Below are positions 13,030 through 24,621 of a stretch of 64,000 nt of DNA, in pieces. The stretch is taken from contig JAGUCH010000005.1 of the NCBI GenBank assembly GCA_019096065.1, positions 6,572,001 through 6,636,000 of the forward strand. Reading direction: 5' to 3'. A model generated the notes under the pieces. It ran no database searches. It was not told the DNA's origin and saw nothing but the letters and a program-made list of their open reading frames with translations. The translations under genes were made by a program, and so were the position numbers. The stretch comes from Paracyclopina nana. Taxonomy: Eukaryota; Arthropoda; Copepoda; Cyclopoida; Cyclopettidae. How positions within the stretch are numbered: position 1 is the stretch's first letter; each line of letters starts with the position of its first letter.

Positions 13030-13863
13030 TATTTCAATCTGATTTTTCGCACCAGCTCATTTTGTGATTTTTGCAAGAAAAACATTTTCCCAAGGAGTTT
13101 GTTGGCATGAAAACGAAACCATGTAACGATACGACTGAAGAACCTGACAAATACTAAGCCTTGGCGATCATTGTATAAGCTGAGTTGGGTGTCACCGTCA
13201 AGACCTAAAATTGAGCATTGTTTAGAACCTGTGTTTCAATACCTGCAACCATTGCTTTGCAGTAACCTTTGCTGATAACTGTTGACTAAAACCAGTTTTT
13301 GGTTACCTCTAAATCAGGTTTTCTGTAACCAAATGTGAATGAATTTTTAGGTAACCAGCCAAGCTTGGTAAACCAATAGCTTGATCGGTTCAGTTGCCTA
13401 GACATTTATGTGATGACCGATGCTACGCCTACCTAGCCTGCCTACCGAATTCGCTAGCCTAAATTCCGAAGATGAGAACGCCCTTTAGAAGCATGTTCTG
13501 TAGCGTTTAAAACACAGGCACAGTTTGGTGTCTTGAAAAACCCTAAGCAGATATTTCAAAACGATGATAGCAGGTATGAAAACTTAGGTTTTACTGTTTC
13601 CCGCTGAGTTGCTACCTTTCGCGTTGGTTTTCATGTACTATTGTTTCACCGGAATGTTAGGAAGCGCGCACACCAAACCTTTCTTTGAAATGAGTAACAA
13701 CAGGAACTTTCGGCCTGATGCAGCTTAAATGAGTTATCCTACTCACGATAGGTGAGCCACAATACTTTTCGAAAATCGATTTTGATCCCAGGTAGTAGGC
13801 CGATTTCAAATTATCGAAGTCAAGCTAAGGCAAGCTTTTTCGATATCATTCGATTTCATTTAA
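13030..13863. other. Non-coding, diverged repeats
   Basis: No gene recognised. It includes GGTTACC/GGTAACC words in both orientations near 13250-13370, probably the remains of another inverted-repeat element related to 18563-18722. Confidence 0.35.
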
Positions 13864-14086
13864 GGCCCTGTTCACCTGCTATATTATTAACAAAATAACG
13901 CGCGATATTATGCTGATTTTTGCAAATATCCGGTATTTGCCAAATTATTTTTCAGATTTTGACTTCGGAATCGATCTATTGGTACCAAAAGCCGTTTTAC
14001 ACCATTAATAAAATTCTCAGTTTCTCAGTATTTCTCTCCAATATTTTGCCTAAATAACGGCCATAATAAGCAGGTGAACAGGCCCT
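13864..14086 (-). mobile_element. Family-3 MITE, TAA target duplication
   Basis: Starts GGCCCTGTTCACCTGC and ends GCAGGTGAACAGGCCC, flanked by TAA on both sides. The interior has the family landmarks GGTACCAAAAGCC and TTCTCAGTTTCTCAG. Confidence 0.88.
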
Positions 14087-14090
14087 AAGT

Positions 14091-14495
14091 TCTGTTCATG
14101 TACACCCCAAACTCCTTAGGAAAATGCACAAAAAACACCTCAAGGAATGGAGAAAAATTGTCTTATGACAAGCGCCAGCTGATACTTAAAAAATCAGATT
14201 GACTTTTAGCCAACTTAAAAGTAAACAAATCCAATTTTGGCTATTAAGTACTCCACATTTTAGTCCTTTTGAGCAAAATTAATTGTCATATTTCATCTTT
14301 TATCAAAGAAACGTGATGACAGATAGTTTGTTTTTTAAATATGCTGAAAACCATGAGACAAAATAGCAAAAATTGCCATTAAAAATGCTGCTCGGCCCCA
14401 AGCTGAACTCGTAGAGTGGCAGTCAGCAACGGATTCACTTTTCCTTATGACAATTTTTTCCATACCTTAAGGCATTCTTAATACATTAATAGGGC
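14091..14495 (-). mobile_element. Family-2 MITE copy
   Basis: Begins TCTGTTCATGTACACC and ends ATTAATAGGGCA. It aligns along its length with 7312-7710 and, inverted, with 40563-40957. It sits directly against the family-3 copy at 13864-14086. Confidence 0.85.
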
Positions 14496-14670
14496 ATTAC
14501 CCCACATAACTAATCATAGTTTTATGACATCTTTTCAGAAAAGGGGGTTCCTAATAAAAAAAGAAACTTCTATGGGCAGAGTTAATTTTCAATTAACGCT
14601 CCCCTACGTCCAAGAGCCTTAAAAAAGCCATGATTTAAGTTATGGGTAACGCTCAAAGAAGCAAGATATA

Positions 14671-15068
14671 AGGGCGATCCCATATTCGAATTTTTAGTCA
14701 AGTTACGTTGCTAAAACAGCAACCTTACTTGATCAGTTAAGTTCAGCTTGGTCTAGCCAAGTTTGATTCGTTTTAGCAATGTTCAGTTGATCGCTGAGCT
14801 GATACGCCATTGTTTTGTTCGTCAGCAGCTGAAGAGCAAAGCTAGCTTTTCTCAACTAAGCAAAAATTCAGTTACAACCCAAATGAGAACACTTTTTGTT
14901 GCTAAGTTCAGTTTGGCAACTGAACTTAGCTATACAAGCAAGCTAGTGCTACATAAAATCAAGCTAAGTTAAGTTCTATACCTACATAACTATCTGGGAA
15001 CGGAACTGAACTAAACTTAACTTTCTACCTAACTTAACTTGTCTAACAGGCCCATACGGGAACGCCCT
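14671..15068. mobile_element. Family-4 MITE, ATA target duplication
   Basis: Starts AGGGCGATCCCATATTCG and ends ATACGGGAACGCCCT, with ATA on both sides (14668-14670, 15069-15071). It is a near full-length relative of 7867-8258. Confidence 0.85.
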
Positions 15069-15527
15069 ATATACTTTGGCGGCTAATGCCTTAGCAACTA
15101 CTAAGTTGATTGGCACCAAATTTGATTGGATTCAAAAGTAGAGCTTATTAAGCCGCCTTACCAAGTTTCAACTGGAATTGAGGAATTTACTGAATTTGCT
15201 AGCCTATGAAGACAAGCTAGACACCTAGATTTGCTTAAAGGGCGTTTTCATATCCCAGCATTATTGTAGTGTTTACTTTAGCCAAAATCAGTCAACCTAT
15301 AAAGCCAATTTTTTCCCTCCGTTAAATTGTGTTTTCCTAAAGCCTCCTATTTCAGTACTGAGCATTTACGAAACTTTTTGATAGCTTTAATTAGACTATT
15401 TTTACCACCTATTCAGGTCATATGAGTTTGAAGCGTTTTGATTTATGAGAAGTAGCATTTCATTTAAGGATGCCGTAAGATTTTAAGGAAACGAGGCATA
15501 AGTGAACAACGTCCCATAAAGTCAGTT

Positions 15528-17117
15528 TAGCTACTATATAAACTTAGAGAGTGGCCAACGCCAAAATCAAGCATTGAGGTATCAGCTGTCAATTTCAAAA
15601 GTGGTTCCTTTTGAATGCGATTAAAGAAATCTGAGGCAATTGCGTACCTTGATTTAGAGTCTAAAATAATTTTTTCAAAGGAAAAACCTGAATTCTAAGC
15701 TAAAGAATATAGCATTTAATTTTTCAGAAACAAAAGCATTAATTTGAATAATTATTCAAACAATTAAAATTGTGTTTTGGTTTTTCCTGCTCCCCATGCC
15801 GCTTCCCAGGTTTTGTAGACAGAAAATATCTATTTATATATGTAAACAATTTATAACACAAGCTAATAAAACAGCTGAGCAAATTTTGTAAAGTAAAAAT
15901 CGAGTGGCAACTTTGCGGGCTCGAGCTTGCGAGAGCCAAGTAATGCTACGAGATTTTTACTTTGCAAAATGAGCTCAGATATTTTGTAAGCATGTTTTGT
16001 AATTTGTTTACATATATATACGATTTTATATGATAGAAAGTAATTTTCAAATGTTAATGAAGTTACCAGACCAGCCAATCTTGACTTAGTATTTGATCCA
16101 TTACTTTGAGGGCTTGGGTTGAGAGGCCTTCAGTAGTGCAAGAGTAGCTGAAAGTGTTTATGAATCACTTAAAAAGTGTGCATTTTGAATTGGGCACTTT
16201 TTGAAGCTAAAAGTTGTGTTAGATCAAGTTTTGTCTGGTATCTCTGATAGAGACTCTACTACTATGCTGAACTTAGGTTAGCTTAGAAGAAGAATAAAAA
16301 GGAATTCTAGCAACAATTTTTCTATCAGTATTGGTAGCTCAGTCTGTAGAGCGTCGGATTCCTAATCTAGATGATCAGGGTTCAATCCCCATGCAAGGCA
16401 TTTTTTCTCCTTTTTTTCTGCAATCGGATTTACTTCTTGGACAATATCTGGTCAAACAGAGGAGCAACACACCTTATAAAATACTTTATAATGTGTGTCA
16501 CTTGATAAAGTAAAACGTCAGGGCCTTTATATATGTGTAGTTATATGAACTGAGAGGAATTGGTAAACTGAATTATACATGCGAAAATTACTTTCCATCA
16601 TATAATATATCTTTCCGACTTGCTTAAAAGGTTACGTGAGAGGAACCAGCGCAAACTTACGGATTTCGTTGTCCGCTCTCTAAGTTTATTTAGTAGCTAA
16701 GTCAGTTTAATCTAACTTATATCAGTAGCTACTAAATAAACTTAGAGAGCGGACAAAGAAATCCGCAATTTTGCGCTGGTTCCTTTCACGTAACCTTTTA
16801 AGCAAGTCGGAAAGATATCTTTTCTGTCTTCAAAACCTAGGAAGCAGCATGGGGAGCGGGAAAAACCAAAACACAATTTTAATTGTTTGAATAATTAATC
16901 AAATTAATACTTTTGTTTCGGAAAAATTAAATGCTATATTCTCTAGCTTAGAATTCAGGTTTTTCCTTCAAAAAAATCATTTTAGACTCTAATTCAAGGT
17001 ACGCAATTGCCTCAGATTTCTTTAATCGCATTCAAAAGGAACCACTATTGAAATTGACAGCTGATACCTCAATGCTTGATTTTGGCGTTGGCCACTCTCT
17101 AAGTTTATATAGTAGCT
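15528..17117. mobile_element. Long inverted-repeat element with inner foldback
   Basis: Outer arms of about 300 bp (15528-15830 and 16816-17117) are reverse complements with few differences; they start TAGCTACTATATAAACTTAG. Inside, a second foldback (arms about 16607-16697 and 16726-16818) begins with ATATCTTTCCGACTTGC. At its centre it carries the same family end, TAGTAGCTACTAAATAAAC and its complement. The middle also holds a smaller palindrome (15835-16020) and a tRNA-like segment. No transposase frame is present. A fragment of the arm recurs near 30305-30400. Confidence 0.8.
16326..16405 (+). repeat. tRNA-like segment (probable SINE head)
   Basis: TAGCTCAGTCTGTAGAGCG (A box) and GGGTTCAATCCCC (B box) are spaced as in a tRNA, with loop TTCCTAA (anticodon CCT if real). 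The anticodon stem has a mismatch and the acceptor arm does not form, so a functional tRNA is unlikely. Confidence 0.55.
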
Positions 17118-18103
17118 ATATATCAGGTTTGGTTAATTGAAAAAGCGACATGAGAACGCCGCCCTAAAAAAATAGCCTCCACTATACGGCCTCGGAACTT
17201 TACCTTATATGACATTTTGAGGATTCCTGTGATAAGTGGAATGAGGAATATCAGCCGCCATAGTACCTTGCTTATTTCAGCTTGTCAACATGAAATCGGC
17301 ATTCTAATTATTTAGAGTTTCGTAATTACTGATTCTTACAAGAGAAAAATAGTCCTGCGAACGAAGGCAATCCGAAGTTTTGTGCTGCTTTTCAAATGAT
17401 TTTAGAGTTTAGAGACTGATCTGCTCGTCTGTTGTTATGCCTCTAACAGTTTTGAGAAGCAAGGTTAAGGGACACAATTTTCCTAAAGTTGCGCAAGTGT
17501 AAAGGGAACAGCTGTGCAACTTGTAAGTTATAGAGGGCGCTAGCTTCGGCGCGCTAGTAAGCTCGCCGGATTCATCGCGCTCGAGTTTTTCTCGCTCATT
17601 GATTTCAATTTTTTGATTGGCTGAAAACAGCGGGAAATTCAACTGCTCAAGTCATTCCTGGATTTTTTTCCTATATAATTGTGAATTATGGAAAACTTGA
17701 GAAAAGCAAAAGTACGAAGAAAGAACTAAGAAAACTGATATATTATTGTCGTTTTGGAAGCATATTCTTAGTTCTGCCATAAACTAAGAGAGCTAGTACT
17801 TTTCTCAGGCTACGCTAGCTGGAAAATATTTGGCAGACTTTCTTATAGATGGCGCAGCGATCGATTTTTTCTCTTACTGTTATTCTCTATAGTAGCCGAG
17901 TCACCATTTACAAAAGAATTTGTATCGGCTCTAGAATGGACGCGCGCGTCTACATATCTCAACGCGGAAGACTCAATGCGGAAGTTTTTGAATACAATCA
18001 CTCAACTCCCCTCTTTGTTTCTCTACTCCGCTCTAGCATTGAAACATTTAAAAAAGCAGGAGGCCGATCCCAATTTTTAGTCAAGATACCTAGATAAAAC
18101 ACT
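17118..18103. other. Non-coding, no gene recognised
   Basis: Short frames only. No repeat family already listed was recognised here, apart from a family-4-like end (CCCAATTTTTAGTCAAG) near 18068-18085. Confidence 0.35.
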
Positions 18104-18326
18104 AGGCCTGGTTCACCTGCGATATTATGTTCAAAATATCGAGCGATATTATGCTGATATTTGCAAATATCCGGTATTTGTAAAATGTTTTTTAGATTTT
18201 GACTTCGGAATCGGTCTATTGGTACCAAAAGCCATCCAACAACAATATCTAAATTCTCAGTTTCTCAGTATTTCACTCCGATATTTTGACAAAACATCAG
18301 ATATTATAAGCAGGTGAACCATGCCT
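18104..18326 (-). mobile_element. Family-3 MITE
   Basis: Starts AGGCCTGGTTCACCTGC and ends GCAGGTGAACCATGCCT. It carries the variant end with GGTTCACC rather than TGTTCACC, as do 22381-22605 and 40990-41208, so it belongs to a sub-family. Confidence 0.85.
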
Positions 18327-18328
18327 AA

Positions 18329-18549
18329 GGGCCTGTTCACCTGCTTATTATGACTAATACTATGGCAAAATATCGAAGATAAATACTAAAGAACTGAAAT
18401 TTTTTATATTATTGTAGGATGGCTTTTGGTACCAATAGACCGATTCCGAAGTCAAAATCTAAAAAAACATACATACAAATACCGGATATTTGCAAATATC
18501 AGAGTAATATCGTGCGTTATTTTGTTGATCTCGCAGGTGAACAGGGCCT
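18329..18549 (+). mobile_element. Family-3 MITE, TAA target duplication
   Basis: Starts GGGCCTGTTCACCTGC and ends CAGGTGAACAGGGCC, flanked by TAA on both sides. It lies head to tail against the copy at 18104-18326. Confidence 0.88.
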
Positions 18550-18562
18550 AAACTTACACCAT

Positions 18563-18722
18563 AGGGCGTTCTCATATTGGACTTTAGCTTACCAAAACCT
18601 GATTTTGGTTAACCAAAAACTGGTTTTAGTAAAGCTCTATGTAGTGGCTACCTACCGAAAACTGGTTTTTGGTTAACCAAAATCAGGTTTTGGTAAGCTA
18701 AAGTACAATATGAGAACGCCCT
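18563..18722. mobile_element. Near-perfect palindromic MITE (family 4), CAT duplication
   Basis: A 160-bp foldback. It starts AGGGCGTTCTCATATTG and ends with the complement, with arms that pair almost throughout (AGCTTACCAAAACCTGATTT and its complement). It is flanked by CAT on both sides. It would form a hairpin across nearly its whole length. Confidence 0.88.
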
Positions 18723-19617
18723 CATTAGTTAAGTTCAGCTCGCTCTAGCCAAGTTAGCCTAGCTAACGTAGGCACAAACTGCAGAAATCAATGTTAACGA
18801 CCTAATTTTGGGCTACTGTTTTGATAACTACGTCCGAAAGCTACCTCGCTATTTGTTTGTTATTGGCATGAGTCCATTGATCCTAAGTTTGCTCAATTTT
18901 AAGAAGTGCATGCTTAGGTTCAAAAAGTATGCTCCACAGATGCTTATCGGCTGAACCTTGCTTTTTTGTGAGAAAAGCTATCTTTTCTCATCAGCTACTG
19001 AAATCCAAAGCGTTGGCGTGTCAGCACAGCGCCCCACTGAAAAGGAGAAAACCAACTGAACTTTTATTAAGCTAATAAAATAGGGGTCCTTTTTTAGCAA
19101 GGAAACTTGACCCTATTGGGTTTGATTGGCCTTTTCCAAATTGAATGGTTGCAATTTTTCTGTCATGGATGAGAGGTTAATGGCAATTTTATTATGCGAG
19201 CTAAGAAGATGAAGAAGGCTTATCTTTTTTACAATGCTTACCTCGGTGAAGGTGGGCTGGCGAGTTTTTTTGCCATCTTCATCATATTATTGGCGTTGAA
19301 GCTGTTGGCAGCAAACTGGCAACAGATGCTGTCAAAAGTGAAAAATCCAATGCGAAGATGCAATATGGGCATTGTGAGCGCGATTTTTCCACAGCTAGCG
19401 TCTTGTGGCTGTGGCGGCCATCTGATGTAAACAGGAACATTAGTGCTGTCCCAGAATATAATGGTTCTTCTCAGCTGGACATTCGACTTTCATGATAAAT
19501 GAAGTGTGGCCGTCAGCCCAAGCCAGCTCACATTCCAGCAAAAAAGGTCATCATCACTTTTATCGTCGAGAAAAAATCTTTATTACATTATGCATGCCCT
19601 GTACAAAGTTTGACTAT
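18723..19617. other. Non-coding, downstream of the homeobox gene
   Basis: The first 400 bases hold worn family-4 words; from about 19130 the sequence is unique. No gene was recognised. Confidence 0.35.
19579..19584 (-). terminator. Poly(A) signal of the homeobox gene
   Basis: AATAAA on the minus strand, 34 bases beyond the TAA stop of the homeobox gene. No other canonical signal is closer, so the 3' UTR is probably only about 50-60 nt. Confidence 0.6.
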
Positions 19618-22600
19618 TTACACTGGTTTGGGGGAATTTGTGCTACATCGGGTGATTGCGGTCGGCGAAACTGAGGGTGACTTGTCCGTGTCCCGCCTGC
19701 GGAAAAGCGGGTTCGGGGGCTCGGGCTGCCCGTTGTTGTTCGTGCCGAAAGACGGTGGTAGTGGGCGGTCGTGCTGCTGCTGCATGGCCGCCATCAAAAT
19801 GTGCGGAGGAATTTGACCCTGACTCGACATTGGTGCCAAAGAGCCTCCGTTCACGTAGGGATTCGAGTTCGAGGAGGGGAGGGGCACGGCTCCGCCCCCA
19901 GATGGGTTGAACAGCCTGCAATAATTCAAACTTAAGCCTTTCGCCAATTAGGACGTTTGCCGTCATAAAGGAGCTGTAGATTAGCAAAAAGTGCCTAAAT
20001 TGCAAACTTTTTGAAAAAAACAGAACTTATCTGGGAGCGAGAGATTAGCCCGCTCGCTTCCATGACTAACGCGTCACTTGAGCTCACGCGCTATGTAGTA
20101 AGAACTGCTAGCACAACGCAGCTTAGACGAACAGATTTGGTGATTTTAGCTCGCAAAACTTGCGTGAAGAACTCACTAGTCAATTAGGTGCAAACCAGTG
20201 CTCTAGTGCAAACTTCCACGCATGGGCAAATAAATGACGTAAACGCTTACGCTTAGAGCAGCTAGTATACAAAGTTACGTAGCGGAAGAATATGTGATTA
20301 CATTTCGTACCAGAGCCTGTCTCCAACGAACATGGGCCTGGGCGTCATGGGCCCGAATCCCATTTGTGAGTAATATTGCTGGGCCAGAAGCTCGAGGTCG
20401 TTGGTGTACTTTCGCTTCCACTTGGTCCTCCGATTTTGGAACCAGATCTTGATCTGCAAAGGAAATTAATGAGCGAGGGTAGACATTTGAAAAAGAGTGG
20501 TGTGTAACCTGAGTCTCCGTCAATTTTAGCTGCTTGGATAATTGCATCCGCTTTGACACGGACAGATACTTGTTCTTCTCAAACTCGTTCTCCAGAGCCT
20601 TGATCTGGGCGGCCGTGAAGGCCGTCCTCGGCCGCTTTTTCCGGTCCTCCGCCGATAAACTGGCGTCCTCGTCACCTTTGAAGAAGAAAAAACTCGGTTC
20701 ACGCTCCGTCAACTTTCACGCTCCATAATTAAGAGTCAAATGGTGTTGTGTCAACTTTAAAGACTTCCAAGCTGGAAATTTGTCAGAGCTTTGCGAGCAT
20801 TGCTGACATTCCATAAATCTGGCTGAAGCTTTAACCGGCGCGTCATCGGACACCTATCACTTTTCATTTCAAACTTGAAATTTTTTCGCCAGCTTCTCCT
20901 TAATTTGAGATTTGAGCAGGCGCAGCAAAAAAGGAAAAGTTATTGGGAATTTTTCCGCGGGTAATTGGCCGAATTCCGAGCTAATTAGAAAGCTGAGGAA
21001 TTTTTACGCATATGCGATAATTGGGCAATAAATGACAGCTTACAGAGAAGGATGGGCTAAAAAACGGGCCCCTCCTCTAGCATCACACTGGGAAAACCGC
21101 GGATATTGATCCGAGTGAGAAAGTATGCGCTGGAGAAATGTGACACTTGTCAAAATAGCGACGATTCTCGTCGGCCCAGTGTGCAAATTGGCCTCTTGGC
21201 CTCGATAGCTTAAGCGAGGACAAAGTAGACAATCATTTGCAATCACTTGGACGCGCGCGGACAAAGGAGAGAGACCCCAAGATGAATGGAGCATGTCACG
21301 CCCGTTGTGCTATTTCCAAAATGGCCGCCGAAGCAGCAGCACAAATATGTCAACAACCAGCCCCATCATAACTAATTCTGCTTTTGGGGCTGAAAGTCTT
21401 GCTCTCAAATTGAACATGAAGCCTGCTCTTTTACGCGGCATTTGCACACCCTAACCTAGCCAAGTAGCGCGTCTGTTTTGTGTCGCGCAATAATAGCTAG
21501 TGGAGCTAGGAGTGTGACAAAATCAGGCATTCTTATCACATCGTAATTCCGCGACGACTATTTTCTGCTTTCTCCGTTTCGATTTGAGCATGCTAATTAG
21601 CAGCGAGCTAATCAATCAATGCATGGGAGATGATGGAAAGCTGCTGCTGGAATGCGCGCATACTTCTCATGGAAGCTGGCAATAAATGGGGCGATTGGGA
21701 CTCTTTTGACCACTAATTAGTCCGCTGCGCGCATCTCGCATTTCTATCTAACGACTGTTGCTTACCCGAGTCTGGGCCATCCTGCGGCAGATGATGATCG
21801 GCATGCAACAAATTGGGCGGAGTCGAATTGGATGTTGACACCGCTTCCACATCTTCCTCTTGGACAGAGTTAGCCGCCAACTGAGGCTGAGGAGGAAACG
21901 GACACTGGCCCATCAGCTGATGCTGGAACTCGAGCTTCTGCGCGAGGAATCGCATATTGGGCAAAAAGTGCTGGAGCGGTGGAGGAGGATGGCCGCCGGT
22001 TCCCGCCGGGAAAAAGGATCGGAAACCGCTCGCAGTCATCGGAGCTGGAAAATACATTCGAAATTTTAAGGCATCGACATTTAGGCTGGCCTATACAGTA
22101 AAAATTTGGCAGGATTCATCAGGAGAGCATAATAAGCCACCATACCAAATTTCAACTGGATCTTCTTATCCCTTCCAAAGGCTGACTTTACCTGCTCAAA
22201 AAGACGAGCTAGATACCTAGCTTTGCTTAACAAAAGGAACACAGCTATGTAGGCTATCGGCCTATAGAAATCATCGTAATGTCACTAGCCCGGTTTCAAC
22301 AAGGGATATCATCATAGAACAGTAGGGTAAACCAATTGGCCTAGATCAGCTGGTTATTTCACCACAATTTTGAGCGCCGTAGGCATGGTTCACCTGCTTA
22401 TATTAATATCTGATATTTTGTCAAAATATCGGAGCGAAATACTGAGAAACTGAGAATTCAGATATTGTTGTTGGATGGCTTTTGGTACCAAAAGACCGAA
22501 TCCGAAGAGAAAATATAAAAAATCCATTTGGAACACCTGATATTTGCAAATATCAGCATAATATGGCGCGATATTTTGTTCATAATATCACAGGTGAACC

Positions 22601-24605
22601 AGGCCGTAATGGCGATGCAATTGTCAACATAAAACATGGATCAGCTGGAAATTGTAAACCAATTTTTGCTATGTGCAAAAATTACTTCTTTAGCGGGTTG
22701 AAAGTAAAACTTTATGACCAAAATTCAAGAATGGGATCATTAGAGCTTAAATTATCAAAAAACCTCTGTTATAACAAAAAAGTCAAAAAATTCGGCAAAC
22801 TTAAACTGCAAAGGTTTGGTTGACTTTACTCTTAAAGTTCCGCCGCTGCTTTGCTCGCCGAAATTGCACCGCAATTATCTATTTCACCGCTAGCTGTGAC
22901 CTGACTATGCTAAAAAGTCAAGTTACGTCTCCTGACTATCCTGAGGTTCCTGTTTTCCCTTGTTGGGACCAGGCTTGAGATCTTCAGTTTGCCTACTAAA
23001 CTAGGAAAACGATTCCAATGCCGGCGTTAATTTATAATTGCAGGCTACTTTTAAATGCGGCAATCATTTTTCATTTTCCTTCCGTTATAATTGCGTATGA
23101 CATTAGGATGTACTGTAAAAAGTCCGCTATGAGAAATGTCCAAATAAACTAATGTATTATTCATGTATTAAGAATGTCCTGAGAAAAAGTGAATCTGTTG
23201 CTGATCTACGAGTTCAGCCTGGGGCCGAGCAGCGTTTTTATTGGCAATTTTTGTTACTTCCTCTCATGGTTTTCAGCATATTTCAAAACAAACTAGCTTT
23301 TTTCACGTGTTTTTGATAAAAAATGAAGTTTAACTATTGATTTTGCTGAAAATGTCTAAAATGTGGCGCAGTCAAAATTAGATTTGCTTACTTTCCAGTT
23401 GGCTTAAAGTCGATCTGATTTTTTAGCATCAGCTAGCGCTTGTCATAAGGCAACTGTTCTCCTTTCCCTGAGGTGTTTTTCGCGCATTCTCCTAAGGAAT
23501 TTGGGGTGTACGTGAACAGGACATGAGTCCGGTTGAAAAAGACCTGATCCTAAAAGTCCGCTCATATAAAGACCAGATATTTTAAAGTCCTTTTTGTATA
23601 TGCTGGATGACAATTAAGTCGTTTAATACGTTTATAAATTACCACATATGCCAAAAATGCCAAAATGTGGCAATTTGGACATTATTCGCCAAAATCCCTC
23701 GCCCCGTCAAGGACTTTTGATATTTTTTACGTTTTTAGCCAAAATCTCGCGCCAAGGCGAGGCCTTATTGACCTTATTAGCCAAAATCCTCGCCACGGCA
23801 AGGACCTTTGCTTTTTTTGATGATTTTCCACTTTTTTTTGCTAAAATTCATTTCCCCATGCGAGGATTTTTCTACCCGTGTAAGACGTTTTTAGCCCAAA
23901 TATGCCCCAAACCCATTAAAAATTGTAAAAGTCCTCGCCTTGGCGAGGATTCAGGCTGAAAACGTCATATAGGGGCAATAAATTCCTTGCCTAGGCGAGA
24001 AATTTTGGCAGAAAAACGTCAAAAAGCACCAAAAATAGCTAGTTTTCGCCGTGGCGAGGATTTTTATCAGGTGGGCTTATGACATTGCGGACTTTTCACA
24101 ATATTCCCGACGACTTTTGAGAGCTTCAATTAGACCACCTTTTTAATTCATATGAGTTTGTTTGAACCGGATTGAGTGCTACGCTAAAAACTGTTTCAGC
24201 TTCGCCAACAAAGTTGATTGTTTAACTCACAAAAGTCTCAAGATCTCCAATGAGAGCGAAAACTATTGAATCTTGAAATCGAGGATAGGGAAAGACATAG
24301 CCCGGTTCCAACAACGAAATAAGAAAAGTATACGTACGATTAACCAGCATAGAATGGTGCAACTGAGCTAGCACCGGACCATACTATACTTTTTAATAAG
24401 GTGCACTATACTGATTTTCATTGTTAGAGCCGTTGGAATCATATTTGCGCGAGTTAACTAATCTACCTAAATTATTTGCCTTCAGAATATGACCTATTAA
24501 AATCGGACCTTGAATGTCTAGCTGCGATGATGCCACTGAAGTTGCTGTAGATTTGAGGAGGCTCTCAATGGAGAACATTCCATTTCTTGAGTTTGAGGAA
24601 TCCAT
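19618..24605 (-). CDS. lms: NK-like homeobox transcription factor (Nedx/lms type)
   Basis: Predicted nuclear DNA-binding regulator of 327 aa. Exons: 24605-24509, 22044-21766, 20675-20509, 20453-20311, 19915-19618; all junctions are GT-AG and phases agree (1,1,0,2). Near the N-terminus FSIESLL is an eh1/TN-type motif that in NK proteins recruits Groucho co-repressors. The homeodomain (about residues 135-194) starts KKRPRTAFT, with helix 3 IKIWFQNRRTKWKRK rebuilt across intron 3. A conserved tail, ARPMxVGDRLWLF-like (here PRPMFVGDRLWLF), is restored only by splicing intron 4. From memory the homeodomain and tail look most like arthropod lms/Nedx; other NKL classes (BarH, Msx, NK1) fit less well, but the class is not proven. 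Exon 1 has a strong GCCATGG start context. Intron 1 (2.5 kb) is full of MITEs. Confidence 0.8.
20676..21765 (-). other. Intron 2 of the homeobox gene, unique sequence
   Basis: About 1.1 kb without any of the repeat families seen elsewhere, in contrast to intron 1. It has polypurine/pyrimidine words and several ATTA/TAAT cores, the usual homeodomain sites. Such cores are frequent by chance, so an enhancer role is only a possibility. Confidence 0.3.
22339..22900 (+). mobile_element. Family-5 MITE interrupted by a family-3 MITE
   Basis: Starts GGCCTAGATCAGCTGGT and continues with TTATTTCACC-AATTTTGAGCG, as in 27249-27652. It is then broken by a family-3 copy (22381-22605) and resumes with ATGGATCAGCTGG-AATTGTAA and the TTCCGCCGCTGCTTTGCTCG segment. 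The right end is lost. This is a nested insertion in intron 1 of the homeobox gene. Confidence 0.75.
22381..22605 (+). mobile_element. Family-3 MITE nested in family 5
   Basis: Starts GGCATGGTTCACCTGC and ends CAGGTGAACCAGGCC. The interior has ACTGAGAAACTGAGAATT and GGCTTTTGGTACCAAAAG. It splits the family-5 element around it. Confidence 0.82.
23152..23524 (+). mobile_element. Family-2 MITE, slightly shortened
   Basis: Starts ATTATTCATGTATTAAG and ends TACGTGAACAGGACA. It aligns with 40563-40957 but lacks a short part of the GTGGCAGTCAGC segment. Confidence 0.8.
23549..24100. mobile_element. Element with short CCTCGCC/GGCGAGG palindromes
   Basis: AAAAGTCCGCTCATA near the left edge and GCGGACTTTT near the right edge form terminal inverted repeats. 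Between them, degenerate units follow the plan AAAAT(C)CTCGCC-NN-GGCGAGG. The clearest is the palindrome CCTCGCCTTGGCGAGG at 23932-23947, with further half or imperfect units near 23697, 23750, 23790, 23860, 23965-24000 and 24045-24060. There is no coding capacity. It lies in intron 1 of the homeobox gene. Confidence 0.6.
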
Positions 24606-24621
24606 GGCGAGCAGTGAGAGC

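Noticed and set aside
16326..16405. A functional tRNA gene (anticodon CCT)
   Set aside because: The anticodon stem is mismatched and no acceptor stem forms; the same applies to the tRNA-like pieces at 12345, 31940, 40277 and 40425.
20275..20712. Homeobox protein ending at the in-frame TAA after RLWYEM
   Set aside because: That stop comes from reading through intron 4. Splicing CTCTG|GTACGA to the acceptor at 19916 restores RLWLFNP and a 100-residue C-terminus in frame.
23640..24070. Resemblance to a CRISPR array
   Set aside because: The repeat units are degenerate, unevenly spaced, and sit in a eukaryotic intron; there are no cas genes.
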